NCBI RefSeq assembly: GCF_015278125.1
Contig: NZ_JADILO010000028.1
Span: 17,549-81,548 of the forward strand
From: Vibrio fluminensis
GTDB lineage: Bacteria; Pseudomonadota; Gammaproteobacteria; Enterobacterales; Vibrionaceae
Direction of reading: 5' to 3'
Length of the DNA: 64,000 nt
This document shows positions 37,015 to 44,367 of this stretch, one piece after another; positions within the stretch are counted from its first letter, which is position 1; each line of letters starts with the position of its first letter. The notes beneath the pieces are model-generated. The model saw only the letters and a list, made by a program, of their open reading frames with translations. It was not told the origin of the DNA and searched no databases. A program made the position numbers and the translations under genes.

Positions 37015-37940
37015 TAGCCTTCACCTCGCGTTTGTTGCTGAACAATGCTAACAAACAGCTCTTCCAAACGGTTCGCTTTGTTACGCATCGACATCACTTG
37101 AATACCACTTTGAGTTAGCTGACTGAACACCGGATTAAGACCTTGCGTCTTCTCTACTTCAATCTCTAGCGAGCCATTAACCAAACGTTGCGATACCACG
37201 CTTTCAAGTTGTGGTACGTCACCCTCGCCTTCAATATCAAGAATAAAAGTCTCAACATGCAGTTTTGCCAGTAACGACTTCATCGAGGTATTTTCAATTA
37301 GCTCACCACGGTTAATAATGCCGATATTGCGACACAACATTTCCGCTTCTTCTAGGTAATGAGTGGTCAAGATAATCGTGATCCCCTGCTCTTGGTTAAT
37401 CTCTTTGAGAAACTCCCACATTGAGCGACGCAACTCGATATCGACCCCAGCTGTGGGTTCATCGAGAATCAATAACTGCGGCTCGTGCATCAGAGCACGT
37501 GCAATCATCAAGCGGCGCTTCATACCACCAGAAAGGTTACGTGCGCGCTCTTTGCGCTTTTCCCACAAATCGAGCTTGGTTAAGTACTTCTCAGCACGCT
37601 CTTTAGCCAGCGATTTTGACACACCATAATAGCCAGCTTGCTGCATTACGATCTGTTCAACCGTTTCAAACTGGTTGAAGTTAAACTCTTGTGGCACCAA
37701 ACCTAGATTTTGCTTCGCGAGTTCAAGGTCGCTATCAATATCAAAGCCGAACACTTTGACCTTACCGGAAGTTTTGTTGACCAGCGATGAGATGACACCA
37801 ATGGTGGTTGATTTACCTGCCCCGTTGGGTCCAAGTAGTGCGTAGAAGTCCCCTTTTTCAACATTGAGGCTGATTCCTTTTAGCGCCTCAAAACCGCCTG
37901 CATAAGTCTTACGCAGTTGATCTATTTCTAGTGCGTACAT
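37014..37940 (-). CDS. yadG: ABC transporter ATPase
   Basis: This 308-residue ATPase has Walker A GPNGAGKST, Q-loop VPQEFN, signature LSGGMKRR, Walker B LLILDEPTAGVD, and H-loop TTHYLEEAE. The subfamily couples to ABC-2 exporters. It is the first gene of the yadG-yadH pair. Confidence 0.93.
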   Translation of the reverse strand: MYALEIDQLRKTYAGGFEALKGISLNVEKGDFYALLGPNGAGKSTTIGVISSLVNKTSGKVKVFGFDIDSDLELAKQNLGLVPQEFNFNQFETVEQIVMQQAGYYGVSKSLAKERAEKYLTKLDLWEKRKERARNLSGGMKRRLMIARALMHEPQLLILDEPTAGVDIELRRSMWEFLKEINQEQGITIILTTHYLEEAEMLCRNIGIINRGELIENTSMKSLLAKLHVETFILDIEGEGDVPQLESVVSQRLVNGSLEIEVEKTQGLNPVFSQLTQSGIQVMSMRNKANRLEELFVSIVQQQTRGEG

Positions 37941-38090
37941 AGCTTCTCATTCTTTCTGCGTCGCAGTGTTTTGTACCGCGGCTGATTTTATCAATTGCAT
38001 TAAGTCTATCGTCGAGTGACGATGATTACAATTAAACCTTTCGATTTTTTTCGAAATATTATCGTCGATGGTTGTGACTTAACGAAATAA

Positions 38091-38123
38091 ACAAAAACGC
38101 CGTGAGCATAAACCCACGGCGTT
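38091..38123 (-). terminator. Terminator of the SulP gene
   Basis: A 9-bp perfect stem (aacgccgtg / cacggcgtt) is followed on the minus strand by TTTTTGTTT. It lies 17 nt after the SulP stop. Confidence 0.88.
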
Positions 38124-38140
38124 CAACAGCATCGCTTTAC

Positions 38141-39814
38141 TTAAATTGAATAAACGGGCTCATCACTTCCTTCAACCTGCTTGGTTGCAGCTCGCAACGC
38201 TTCATAACGGAATGAGTAGGTATTTTCTATCGGCACTAAATCGAGAATATGGAACTTCTCAAGTTGCTGCCATATCTGCTTGTTAGGACACAGCAAGTAC
38301 ACCGCACAATTAGCATCCAACGCATCGTTAATTGCGTTTTCCAACGCGATACCAACGGTGACATCAATCATAGGCACATCGGTCAAATCGAGGATCATCG
38401 CTTCGTAATCGGCAATACTGGTATGCTGACGAGAAATCGCCTTAGAGACACTAAATATCATTGGCCCAGATAAGTAGAAGAACAAAACCTTGCCATTCGC
38501 TTGATCAAGTAAAGCTCGCTCCACTTCCGTTAGGGGTACATCATCCTCATCCGCATCACTGATCGCTTTTACATGACGCGATTGCACGCGACTTAGTCGC
38601 TCAATAATAATGATATTGGAAATAAATACGCCAAGGCCAACCGCAGCAATCAAGTCAACAAACACCGTCAGCATCATAACGCCGTACATGATCGCCATAC
38701 CTTGCATACTGACCTTATGTGCACGTTGGATAAAGCTCCAATCTAGAATATTGAAACCCACATACACTGCGATACCTGCTAACACGGCCATTGGGATCGG
38801 CTCAGTTAAGCCACCAGCCACCAATACCACTAACGCCAGCATTAACGCACGGATCACACCAGATAGTGGCGAGCGCGCTCCAACTTGAATATTCGTTACC
38901 GTTCCCATCGTCGCACCTGCCCCTGGCAATGCACCAAATAAACCGGAGATCATATTCGCTAATCCCTGACCACGCAGTTCTTTGTCAGAATCATGCTCTT
39001 TACGGGTCAGTGAGTCGCCAATCACCGCCGTTAGCAAAGTATCGATACAGCCTAAGGTACCCAGTACTAAGGCATCGATAATCATAGTGGTAAACATCTC
39101 AGGATTAATATGCGGCATAACCAGCGACGGTAAACCCGCTGGGATTTCACCAATACGACGGATAGCATCGGTATCAAATAAAATCACAGAGAGTAATGTC
39201 ACCGCCACTAAAGCGACTAACTGAGCCGGAACGAATTTACGGTATTTTTGCGGAAAGAAGAACAGAATGCCAAGGGTAAGAGCACCAAGCAAAAGCTCTG
39301 AAAATTTGATATTAGCGAGCAACTCCGGCAGAGCCTTGAGTGTACCAATCACACCGCCAGAAGGAGCGGCATGACCAAGCAGTGGCGAGATCTGTAGAAT
39401 AATCAGGATAACCCCAATCCCTGACATAAATCCGGATATCACGCTATACGGCATTAACGTAACGTATTTACCGAGTTTTAGTGTTCCCAGTAAAATCTGA
39501 AAAGCGCCGGCCATCATCACCACGGTAAAAGTCATGGCCATGCCCGTTTCCGGGTACTTCGCCATCATGCTAGTCAGGACCGCTGTCATGATCACGGTCA
39601 TCGGGCCGGTTGGCTCTGAAATCAGCGTCGACGAACCACCAAATAGTGCGGCAAATAAGCCCACCATGATCGCGCCCCAAAGACCTGCTTCTGCTCCCGC
39701 TCCTGAGGCGACACCAAAGGCTAATGCCAAAGGTAACGAGATTATCGCGGTGGTAACTCCACCAAATAGATCGCCTTTGAAGTTGATGTCTTTAAAACGC
39801 TCTCCGAACAACAT
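38141..39814 (-). CDS. SulP family anion transporter with STAS domain
   Basis: This 557-residue inner-membrane protein has 10-14 hydrophobic segments (SLPLALAFGVASG, EPTGPMTVIMTAV near the N-terminus) and a C-terminal STAS domain (about 430-540, VLFFYLSGPMIFSVSKAI, AMILDLTDVPMIDVTVG). SulP proteins carry sulfate, bicarbonate or other anions. Divergent placement with beta-carbonic anhydrase favours bicarbonate, by analogy with BicA-type transporters; this is inference. I chose the ATG at 39814, which has gggag just upstream, over an in-frame start 12 codons earlier. Confidence 0.88.
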   Translation of the reverse strand: MLFGERFKDINFKGDLFGGVTTAIISLPLALAFGVASGAGAEAGLWGAIMVGLFAALFGGSSTLISEPTGPMTVIMTAVLTSMMAKYPETGMAMTFTVVMMAGAFQILLGTLKLGKYVTLMPYSVISGFMSGIGVILIILQISPLLGHAAPSGGVIGTLKALPELLANIKFSELLLGALTLGILFFFPQKYRKFVPAQLVALVAVTLLSVILFDTDAIRRIGEIPAGLPSLVMPHINPEMFTTMIIDALVLGTLGCIDTLLTAVIGDSLTRKEHDSDKELRGQGLANMISGLFGALPGAGATMGTVTNIQVGARSPLSGVIRALMLALVVLVAGGLTEPIPMAVLAGIAVYVGFNILDWSFIQRAHKVSMQGMAIMYGVMMLTVFVDLIAAVGLGVFISNIIIIERLSRVQSRHVKAISDADEDDVPLTEVERALLDQANGKVLFFYLSGPMIFSVSKAISRQHTSIADYEAMILDLTDVPMIDVTVGIALENAINDALDANCAVYLLCPNKQIWQQLEKFHILDLVPIENTYSFRYEALRAATKQVEGSDEPVYSI

Positions 39815-40056
39815 ATTGCTCCCTGTAATATGCGAAAAGATTTTAGTCACTGTAACAAATGTTTAGATTCACTTAAATGTGTTAACTGGCGCAAAACTTA
39901 GAGGAAATCGAGCCAAATGCCTTTTTCCCCGCCAAGTCTATGCGTTTTGCTACGATAACAAGTCAGATGAGTGCCTAAGAACGTATATTTAACGGGATCG
40001 ATTTTGTAACATTGTGTATATTATCGCCTAGAAACTTTAGGGATATATGCACAACC

Positions 40057-40725
40057 ATGCCGAAAATCAAACAGCTCTTTGATAACAACTCTAAGTGGTC
40101 GGAAGAAATTAAATCTGAACGACCGGAATATTTTGCTAAGCTTGCCGAAGGACAAAAGCCCGATTTTCTTTGGATTGGTTGCTCTGATAGTCGAGTCCCG
40201 GCGGAAAGACTGACTGGGCTCTTTTCCGGGGAGCTCTTTGTCCATCGCAATGTAGCCAACCTTGTCATTCACACCGATCTAAATTGCCTTTCTGTTGTCC
40301 AATACGCTGTCGACGTTCTCAAAGTAAAACACATCATTATTTGTGGCCACTACGGCTGTGGTGGTGTTAATGCCGCGATCGAAAATCCAAAACTCGGTTT
40401 GATTAATAACTGGTTACTCCACATTCGCGATATCTACTTCAAACATCGTTCTTACCTAGATCAAATGCCGGAGCAAGATAAGGCCGATAAATTGGCTGAA
40501 CTCAACGTAGCTGAACAAGTGTACAACCTTGGCAACTCAACCATTATGCAAAATGCTTGGGAACGCGATCAGGAAGTCGAAATTCATGGCGTGGTCTATG
40601 GTATTGAAGATGGGCGTTTAGAATATTTAGGTATTCGCTCTCACTCAATCGAAACTGTTGAAGCGTCTTATCAAACAGCAATGGATAAGATTCTTAACCC
40701 AGATTACAAACTGCTTTGTCGCTAA
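40057..40725 (+). CDS. can: Beta-carbonic anhydrase
   Basis: This 222-residue zinc enzyme interconverts CO2 and bicarbonate in the cytoplasm. Zinc ligands Cys42 and Asp44 (GCSDSR), His98 and Cys101 (GHYGCGG) are all present. Trp39 and Arg64, residues of the allosteric bicarbonate site known in the E. coli and Haemophilus type II enzymes, are also present. The ATG at 40057 gives the family N-terminus MPKIKQLF; an upstream in-frame start adds 15 residues. It is divergent from the SulP gene and convergent with hpt. Confidence 0.96.
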   Translation: MPKIKQLFDNNSKWSEEIKSERPEYFAKLAEGQKPDFLWIGCSDSRVPAERLTGLFSGELFVHRNVANLVIHTDLNCLSVVQYAVDVLKVKHIIICGHYGCGGVNAAIENPKLGLINNWLLHIRDIYFKHRSYLDQMPEQDKADKLAELNVAEQVYNLGNSTIMQNAWERDQEVEIHGVVYGIEDGRLEYLGIRSHSIETVEASYQTAMDKILNPDYKLLCR

Positions 40726-40741
40726 GCTAGTTCAAGATAGT

Positions 40742-40773
40742 AAAAAACCCATCACTCATGATGGGTTTTTTTA
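40742..40773. terminator. Bidirectional terminator between can and hpt
   Basis: A perfect 7-bp core (cccatca / tgatggg, loop ctca) is flanked by A-run and T-run, serving both convergent genes. Confidence 0.9.
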
Positions 40774-40790
40774 TTCATATGGCCTGAAAA

Positions 40791-41321
40791 TTATTCCTGA
40801 GGAACAACTTTACCAATGAATGGTAGATGGCGGTACTTCTGCGCGTAGTCAATACCGACACCCACAACAAACTCGTCAGGAATTTCAAAACCGACCCACT
40901 TAACAGGAACGTTAACTTCGCGACGTGATGGTTTATCAAGTAATGTACAAATCTCAATAGATTTAGGTTCACGAAGCGACAGGATCTCTTTTACTTTCGC
41001 TAGAGTGTTACCAGTATCGATAATATCTTCTACCAGCAAAACATCTTTACCTTTGATGTCATCATCAAGGTCTTTAAGAATACGTACGTCACGCGAACTC
41101 TCCATGGTATTACCGTAGCTAGAAGCAGTCATAAAGTCGACTTGGTGAGTCAATTCAATACTACGCGCTAAATCTGCCATAAATACAAATGAGCCGCGTA
41201 ATAGCCCCACCATCACAAGATCTTCACTACCTTGATAGTGTTCAGTGATTTGCTTACCTAGTTCGCGTACACGTTCCTGAACTTCCTGCTCAGAAATCAT
41301 TACTTCTATTGTGTGTTTCAT
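40791..41321 (-). CDS. hpt: Hypoxanthine phosphoribosyltransferase
   Basis: This 176-residue purine-salvage enzyme makes IMP from hypoxanthine and PRPP. The PRPP-binding motif VLLVEDIIDTGNT and the N-terminal VGLLRGSFVFMADL are present, with the C-terminal GVGIDYAQKYRHLP. Its position beside the luxR-family gene is the standard Vibrio arrangement. Confidence 0.97.
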   Translation of the reverse strand: MKHTIEVMISEQEVQERVRELGKQITEHYQGSEDLVMVGLLRGSFVFMADLARSIELTHQVDFMTASSYGNTMESSRDVRILKDLDDDIKGKDVLLVEDIIDTGNTLAKVKEILSLREPKSIEICTLLDKPSRREVNVPVKWVGFEIPDEFVVGVGIDYAQKYRHLPFIGKVVPQE

Positions 41322-41510
41322 ACCATTCTCGTTTGTCGTTTCAGTATTTGGCTAATAGTAGTCCAAACACTGACAATTTTTCGAACGCGTAGTTTAGCAC
41401 CGCCATCGAGTAAGGAAAGACCATTACGAAAGAGTTTACATTGAGCCCAGTAAACAATATGACCTCTCGCACGTTACTAACAAATGTGATTATAAAATGT
41501 ACTGAAAACA

Positions 41511-41539
41511 TTGACCACGCCCATATGCACCATTACACT
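41511..41539 (+). promoter_or_regulatory. Sigma70-like promoter of the luxR-family gene
   Basis: -35 TTGACC (41511-41516), 17-bp spacer, -10 TACACT (41534-41539). It predicts a leader of about 167 nt. Confidence 0.55.
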
Positions 41540-41668
41540 CATAAACGCGATACACAATTAACAAAATAATTAATAGGGCAAAGCCCAAACTACCTAAAAA
41601 TCATGGTTTTACTTCTGGTGAATTACGTACTTTCAACTGAGACAGTTAGAAGTAAGTGCTGAGATGTA

Positions 41669-41705
41669 ACTAACACATGGAAGGTATCAACTCTATTGGC
41701 AAGGA
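41669..41705 (+). promoter_or_regulatory. Candidate Qrr sRNA pairing site over the ribosome-binding site
   Basis: The leader contains actaaca (41669-41675) and ttggcaagg (41696-41704). These resemble the complement of the conserved Qrr core, which in Vibrio pairs with hapR/luxR mRNA through ACTAACAACGTCAGTTGGCTAGG-type sequence. The second block includes the aagga Shine-Dalgarno sequence 8 nt before the ATG, so pairing would block translation. Confidence 0.55.
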
Positions 41706-41712
41706 ATAACTT

Positions 41713-42327
41713 ATGGACTCAATTGCAAAAAGACCTAGAACTCGTCTTTCGCCCAAAAAGCGAAAACAACAACTCATGGATATCTCACTCGAGGTATTTG
41801 CACGCCGTGGAATTGGCCGTGGGGGTCATGCAGACATCGCTGAAATTGCACAAGTTTCAGTAGCAACGGTATTTAACTACTTCCCTACCAGAGAAGACTT
41901 AGTTGATGATGTGCTTAACTATGTTGTTCGTCAGTTTTCTAATTTCCTATCAGACAATATCGACCTTGATCTGCACGCAAAGGAAAATTTGGAAAACATC
42001 ACTGGCTCAATGCTCGATCTTATCGCTCAAGATTGCGATTGGTTGAAAGTATGGTTTGAGTGGAGTGCATCAACTCGTGATGAGGTTTGGCCGCTATTTG
42101 TGAGTACCAACCGCACTAACCAACTTCTAGTGAAGAATATGTTTATCAAGGCTCAGGAACGTGGTGAAGTTTGTGATGAACATGACTCAGAAGACCTAGC
42201 AACTTTATTCCACGGCATTTGCTACTCACTGTTTGTTCAGGCAAACCGTAGTCGTGAACATAGCGAACTCGTCAAGCTAGCTGATAGTTACCTAAATATG
42301 TTGTGCATCTACAAGACCGCAGAGTAA
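41713..42327 (+). CDS. luxR: Quorum-sensing master regulator, LuxR/OpaR/SmcR/HapR family
   Basis: This 204-residue TetR-type regulator is the high-cell-density master regulator of vibrios. The N-terminal helix-turn-helix (GRGGHADIAEIAQVSVATVFNYFPTREDL) is essentially invariant in this family, and the C-terminal ligand/dimer domain (DWLKVWFEWSASTRDEVWPLF, HGICYSLFVQANR) follows. It controls protease, motility, biofilm and luminescence-type genes. The symbol depends on species (luxR, opaR, smcR, vtpR). It lies between hpt and lpdA. It is unrelated to the acyl-homoserine-lactone LuxR of V. fischeri. Confidence 0.97.
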   Translation: MDSIAKRPRTRLSPKKRKQQLMDISLEVFARRGIGRGGHADIAEIAQVSVATVFNYFPTREDLVDDVLNYVVRQFSNFLSDNIDLDLHAKENLENITGSMLDLIAQDCDWLKVWFEWSASTRDEVWPLFVSTNRTNQLLVKNMFIKAQERGEVCDEHDSEDLATLFHGICYSLFVQANRSREHSELVKLADSYLNMLCIYKTAE

Positions 42328-42344
42328 CACTTATTGTAATGACG

Positions 42345-42375
42345 AAAGCTGATGTGAAAACATCAGCTTTTTTTA
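42345..42375 (+). terminator. Terminator of the luxR-family gene
   Basis: A perfect 11-bp stem (aaagctgatgt / acatcagcttt, loop gaaa) is followed by seven T. Confidence 0.92.
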
Positions 42376-42416
42376 TACCAATCAGGACAAGTAAGTGGTC
42401 AGAAAATTGCGCAAGA

Positions 42417-42498
42417 AAAATCGCTTAGAACTAGGCGCAGATTGCCGCTAACTAGTTATTCTAATTACAAAATCTGCAACAACGTTATCAGCGATTTT
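42417..42498. repeat. Nested imperfect palindrome
   Basis: Outer arms aaaatcgct (42417-42425) and agcgatttt (42490-42498) and inner arms gcagatt (42437-42443) and aatctgc (42471-42477) enclose an A/T-rich centre. It lies between the regulator terminator and an ERIC element and looks like a small non-coding repeat. Confidence 0.6.
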
Positions 42499-42528
42499 AA
42501 TCAGCAAGAATGATCAAAGACTCTATAT

Positions 42529-42670
42529 ATACTCAAAATAATTGGAGTTGCAGCTAGGCAACAAGTAAATTCAGCCCTATGAACATAGGCGTACTATGTG
42601 ACTAGGGCGGCCGGCGAACCGGTGAAATTACGCAGTTAACGACGCTGCGGCTTCAAGTATGAAGAGTATT
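42529..42670. repeat. ERIC-type intergenic repeat
   Basis: The segment runs from tatactcaaaataattgg to cttcaagtatgaagagtatt. Both ends and the internal blocks (ggagttgcag, ctatgaacatag, tatgtgactaggg, gctgcggcttcaagtatgaa) match the enterobacterial/Vibrio ERIC consensus. The centre is imperfectly palindromic, and the length of about 142 nt exceeds the usual 127, suggesting a small insertion in the right half. Its right end touches the lpdA stop codon. Confidence 0.85.
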
Positions 42671-44100
42671 TACTTTTTCTTCTTCACAGCTTTCTTATTT
42701 GGCAGGTCAGTAATTGAACCTTCAAATACTTCAGCCGCTAGACCAACAGACTCGTGTAGCGTTGGGTGAGCGTGGATAGTTAGTGCGATATCTTCCGCAT
42801 CACAACCCATCTCGATCGCTAGACCGATTTCACCTAGTAGTTCACCACCGTTAGTACCAACGATAGCACCACCAATAACACGGTGAGTCTCTTTATCAAA
42901 GATAAGCTTAGTCATACCGTCAGCGCAGTCAGATGCGATTGCACGACCTGAAGCTGCCCATGGGAATGTTGCTACTTCGTAGTTAATGCCTTCCGCTTTT
43001 GCTTCTTTCTCAGTCTTACCAACCCATGCCACTTCTGGCTCAGTGTAAGCGATTGAAGGAATAACTTTAGGGTCAAAGTAGTGCTTCTTACCAGAAATAA
43101 CTTCTGCAGCTACGTGACCTTCATGCACACCTTTGTGCGCAAGCATTGGTTGACCAACGATGTCACCGATTGCAAAGATATGCGGTACGTTAGTACGCAT
43201 TTGCTTATCAACGTTGATAAAGCCGCGCTCGTCCACTTCAACACCCGCTTTCTCACCATCGATCAACAGACCGTTTGGCACACGACCGATCGCTACTAGA
43301 ACTGCATCGTAACGCTCAGCTTCTGCTGGCGCTTTCTTGCCTTCCATTGAAACGTAGATACCATCTTCTTTCGCTTCAACTGCAGTTACTTTAGTTTCTA
43401 GCATCAAGTTGAATTTCTTCTCGATGCGCTTAGTGAATACTTTAACGATGTCTTTATCCGCGGCAGGGATAACTTGGTCGAACATCTCAACCACATCAAC
43501 TTTCGAACCTAGCGAGTGGTAAACCGTACCCATCTCTAGACCGATGATACCACCACCCATGATAAGAAGTTTTTCTGGTACTTCTTTTAGCTCAAGCGCG
43601 TCAGTTGAATCCCAAATACGTGGGTCTTCATGTGGGATAAATGGTAGTTTAATTGGACGAGAACCCGCCGCAACGATCGCATTGTCGAAGTTAACTACTG
43701 TAGATTCACCTTCGCCCTCAACTAGGATTGAGTTAGGACCAGTGAATTTACCGTAACCGTTAACCACTGTTACGTTACGCATTTTCGCCATACCAGCTAG
43801 ACCGCCAGTCAGCTGATTAACAACTTTTTCTTTCCAGATACGGATTTTGCTGATGTCAGTTTGTGGCTCACCAAACACAACACCATGCTCAGCCATCGCT
43901 TTTGCTTCTTCGATAACTTTAGATACGTGCAGTAGTGCTTTTGATGGGATACAACCTACGTTAAGACATACACCACCAAGAGTGCTGTAACGCTCAACTA
44001 GAACGGTCTCTAGACCTAAGTCTGCACAACGGAATGCAGCAGAGTAACCAGCAGGACCAGAACCAAGTACAACAACTTGGGCTTTAATTTCTTTGCTCAT
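42670..44100 (-). CDS. lpdA: Dihydrolipoamide dehydrogenase (E3)
   Basis: This 476-residue flavoprotein reoxidises lipoamide for pyruvate, 2-oxoglutarate and glycine complexes. FAD-binding GSGPAGYSAA, redox disulfide Cys45/Cys50 (GGVCLNVGC), NAD-binding GGGIIGLEMG, and the C-terminal active-site HAHPTLHE are present. The C-terminus ends in KKAVKKKK. It follows aceF with a 267-nt gap, so a separate promoter is possible. The ERIC element abuts its 3' end. Confidence 0.97.
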   Translation of the reverse strand: MSKEIKAQVVVLGSGPAGYSAAFRCADLGLETVLVERYSTLGGVCLNVGCIPSKALLHVSKVIEEAKAMAEHGVVFGEPQTDISKIRIWKEKVVNQLTGGLAGMAKMRNVTVVNGYGKFTGPNSILVEGEGESTVVNFDNAIVAAGSRPIKLPFIPHEDPRIWDSTDALELKEVPEKLLIMGGGIIGLEMGTVYHSLGSKVDVVEMFDQVIPAADKDIVKVFTKRIEKKFNLMLETKVTAVEAKEDGIYVSMEGKKAPAEAERYDAVLVAIGRVPNGLLIDGEKAGVEVDERGFINVDKQMRTNVPHIFAIGDIVGQPMLAHKGVHEGHVAAEVISGKKHYFDPKVIPSIAYTEPEVAWVGKTEKEAKAEGINYEVATFPWAASGRAIASDCADGMTKLIFDKETHRVIGGAIVGTNGGELLGEIGLAIEMGCDAEDIALTIHAHPTLHESVGLAAEVFEGSITDLPNKKAVKKKK

Positions 44101-44327
44101 TTTGACCTCTTGTAGTCATTATCCCTAACAGGCTGAATGGGTATTGATGTTATGTGTTCAAACTTTTTGCTTGTTTTAAACAGCTTTTCAGACCGTCAAT
44201 ATTTTACAGAGATGTTAACGATGTGAAAAGTAAATCAATTTAGCCTGTGAGCTAGACAGCAATTCGACCTTACATACTCACAGTTTGAGTAGGTATTTAA
44301 TCCAATTGTCAGGTAATAGTGTTAATG

Positions 44328-44349
44328 GAGGCAGCAATAATGCCGCCTC
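44328..44349 (-). other. Hairpin downstream of aceF
   Basis: An 8-bp stem (gaggcggc / gctgcctc on the minus strand, one G-T, loop attatt) lies 19 nt after aceF with no T-run. It may be a processing or mRNA-stability hairpin between aceF and lpdA rather than a full terminator. Confidence 0.45.
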
Positions 44350-44367
44350 TCGTTCGTCTTGTCTAAA

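Larger units (their letters stand above)
41322..41712. other. Intergenic region hpt / luxR-family regulator
   Basis: This 391-nt divergent gap contains no gene I can support. It holds the hpt promoter side, a good sigma70 promoter for the regulator (41511-41539), a leader of about 167 nt with a small gggc-aaa-gccc hairpin at 41577-41587, and the candidate Qrr pairing site at its end. No clear LuxR-type autoregulatory operator was recognised. Confidence 0.7.

Noticed and set aside
41484..41499. Possible CRP site (tgtgattataaaatgt) upstream of the luxR-family gene
   Set aside because: Only one good half-site; the second half does not match TCACA.
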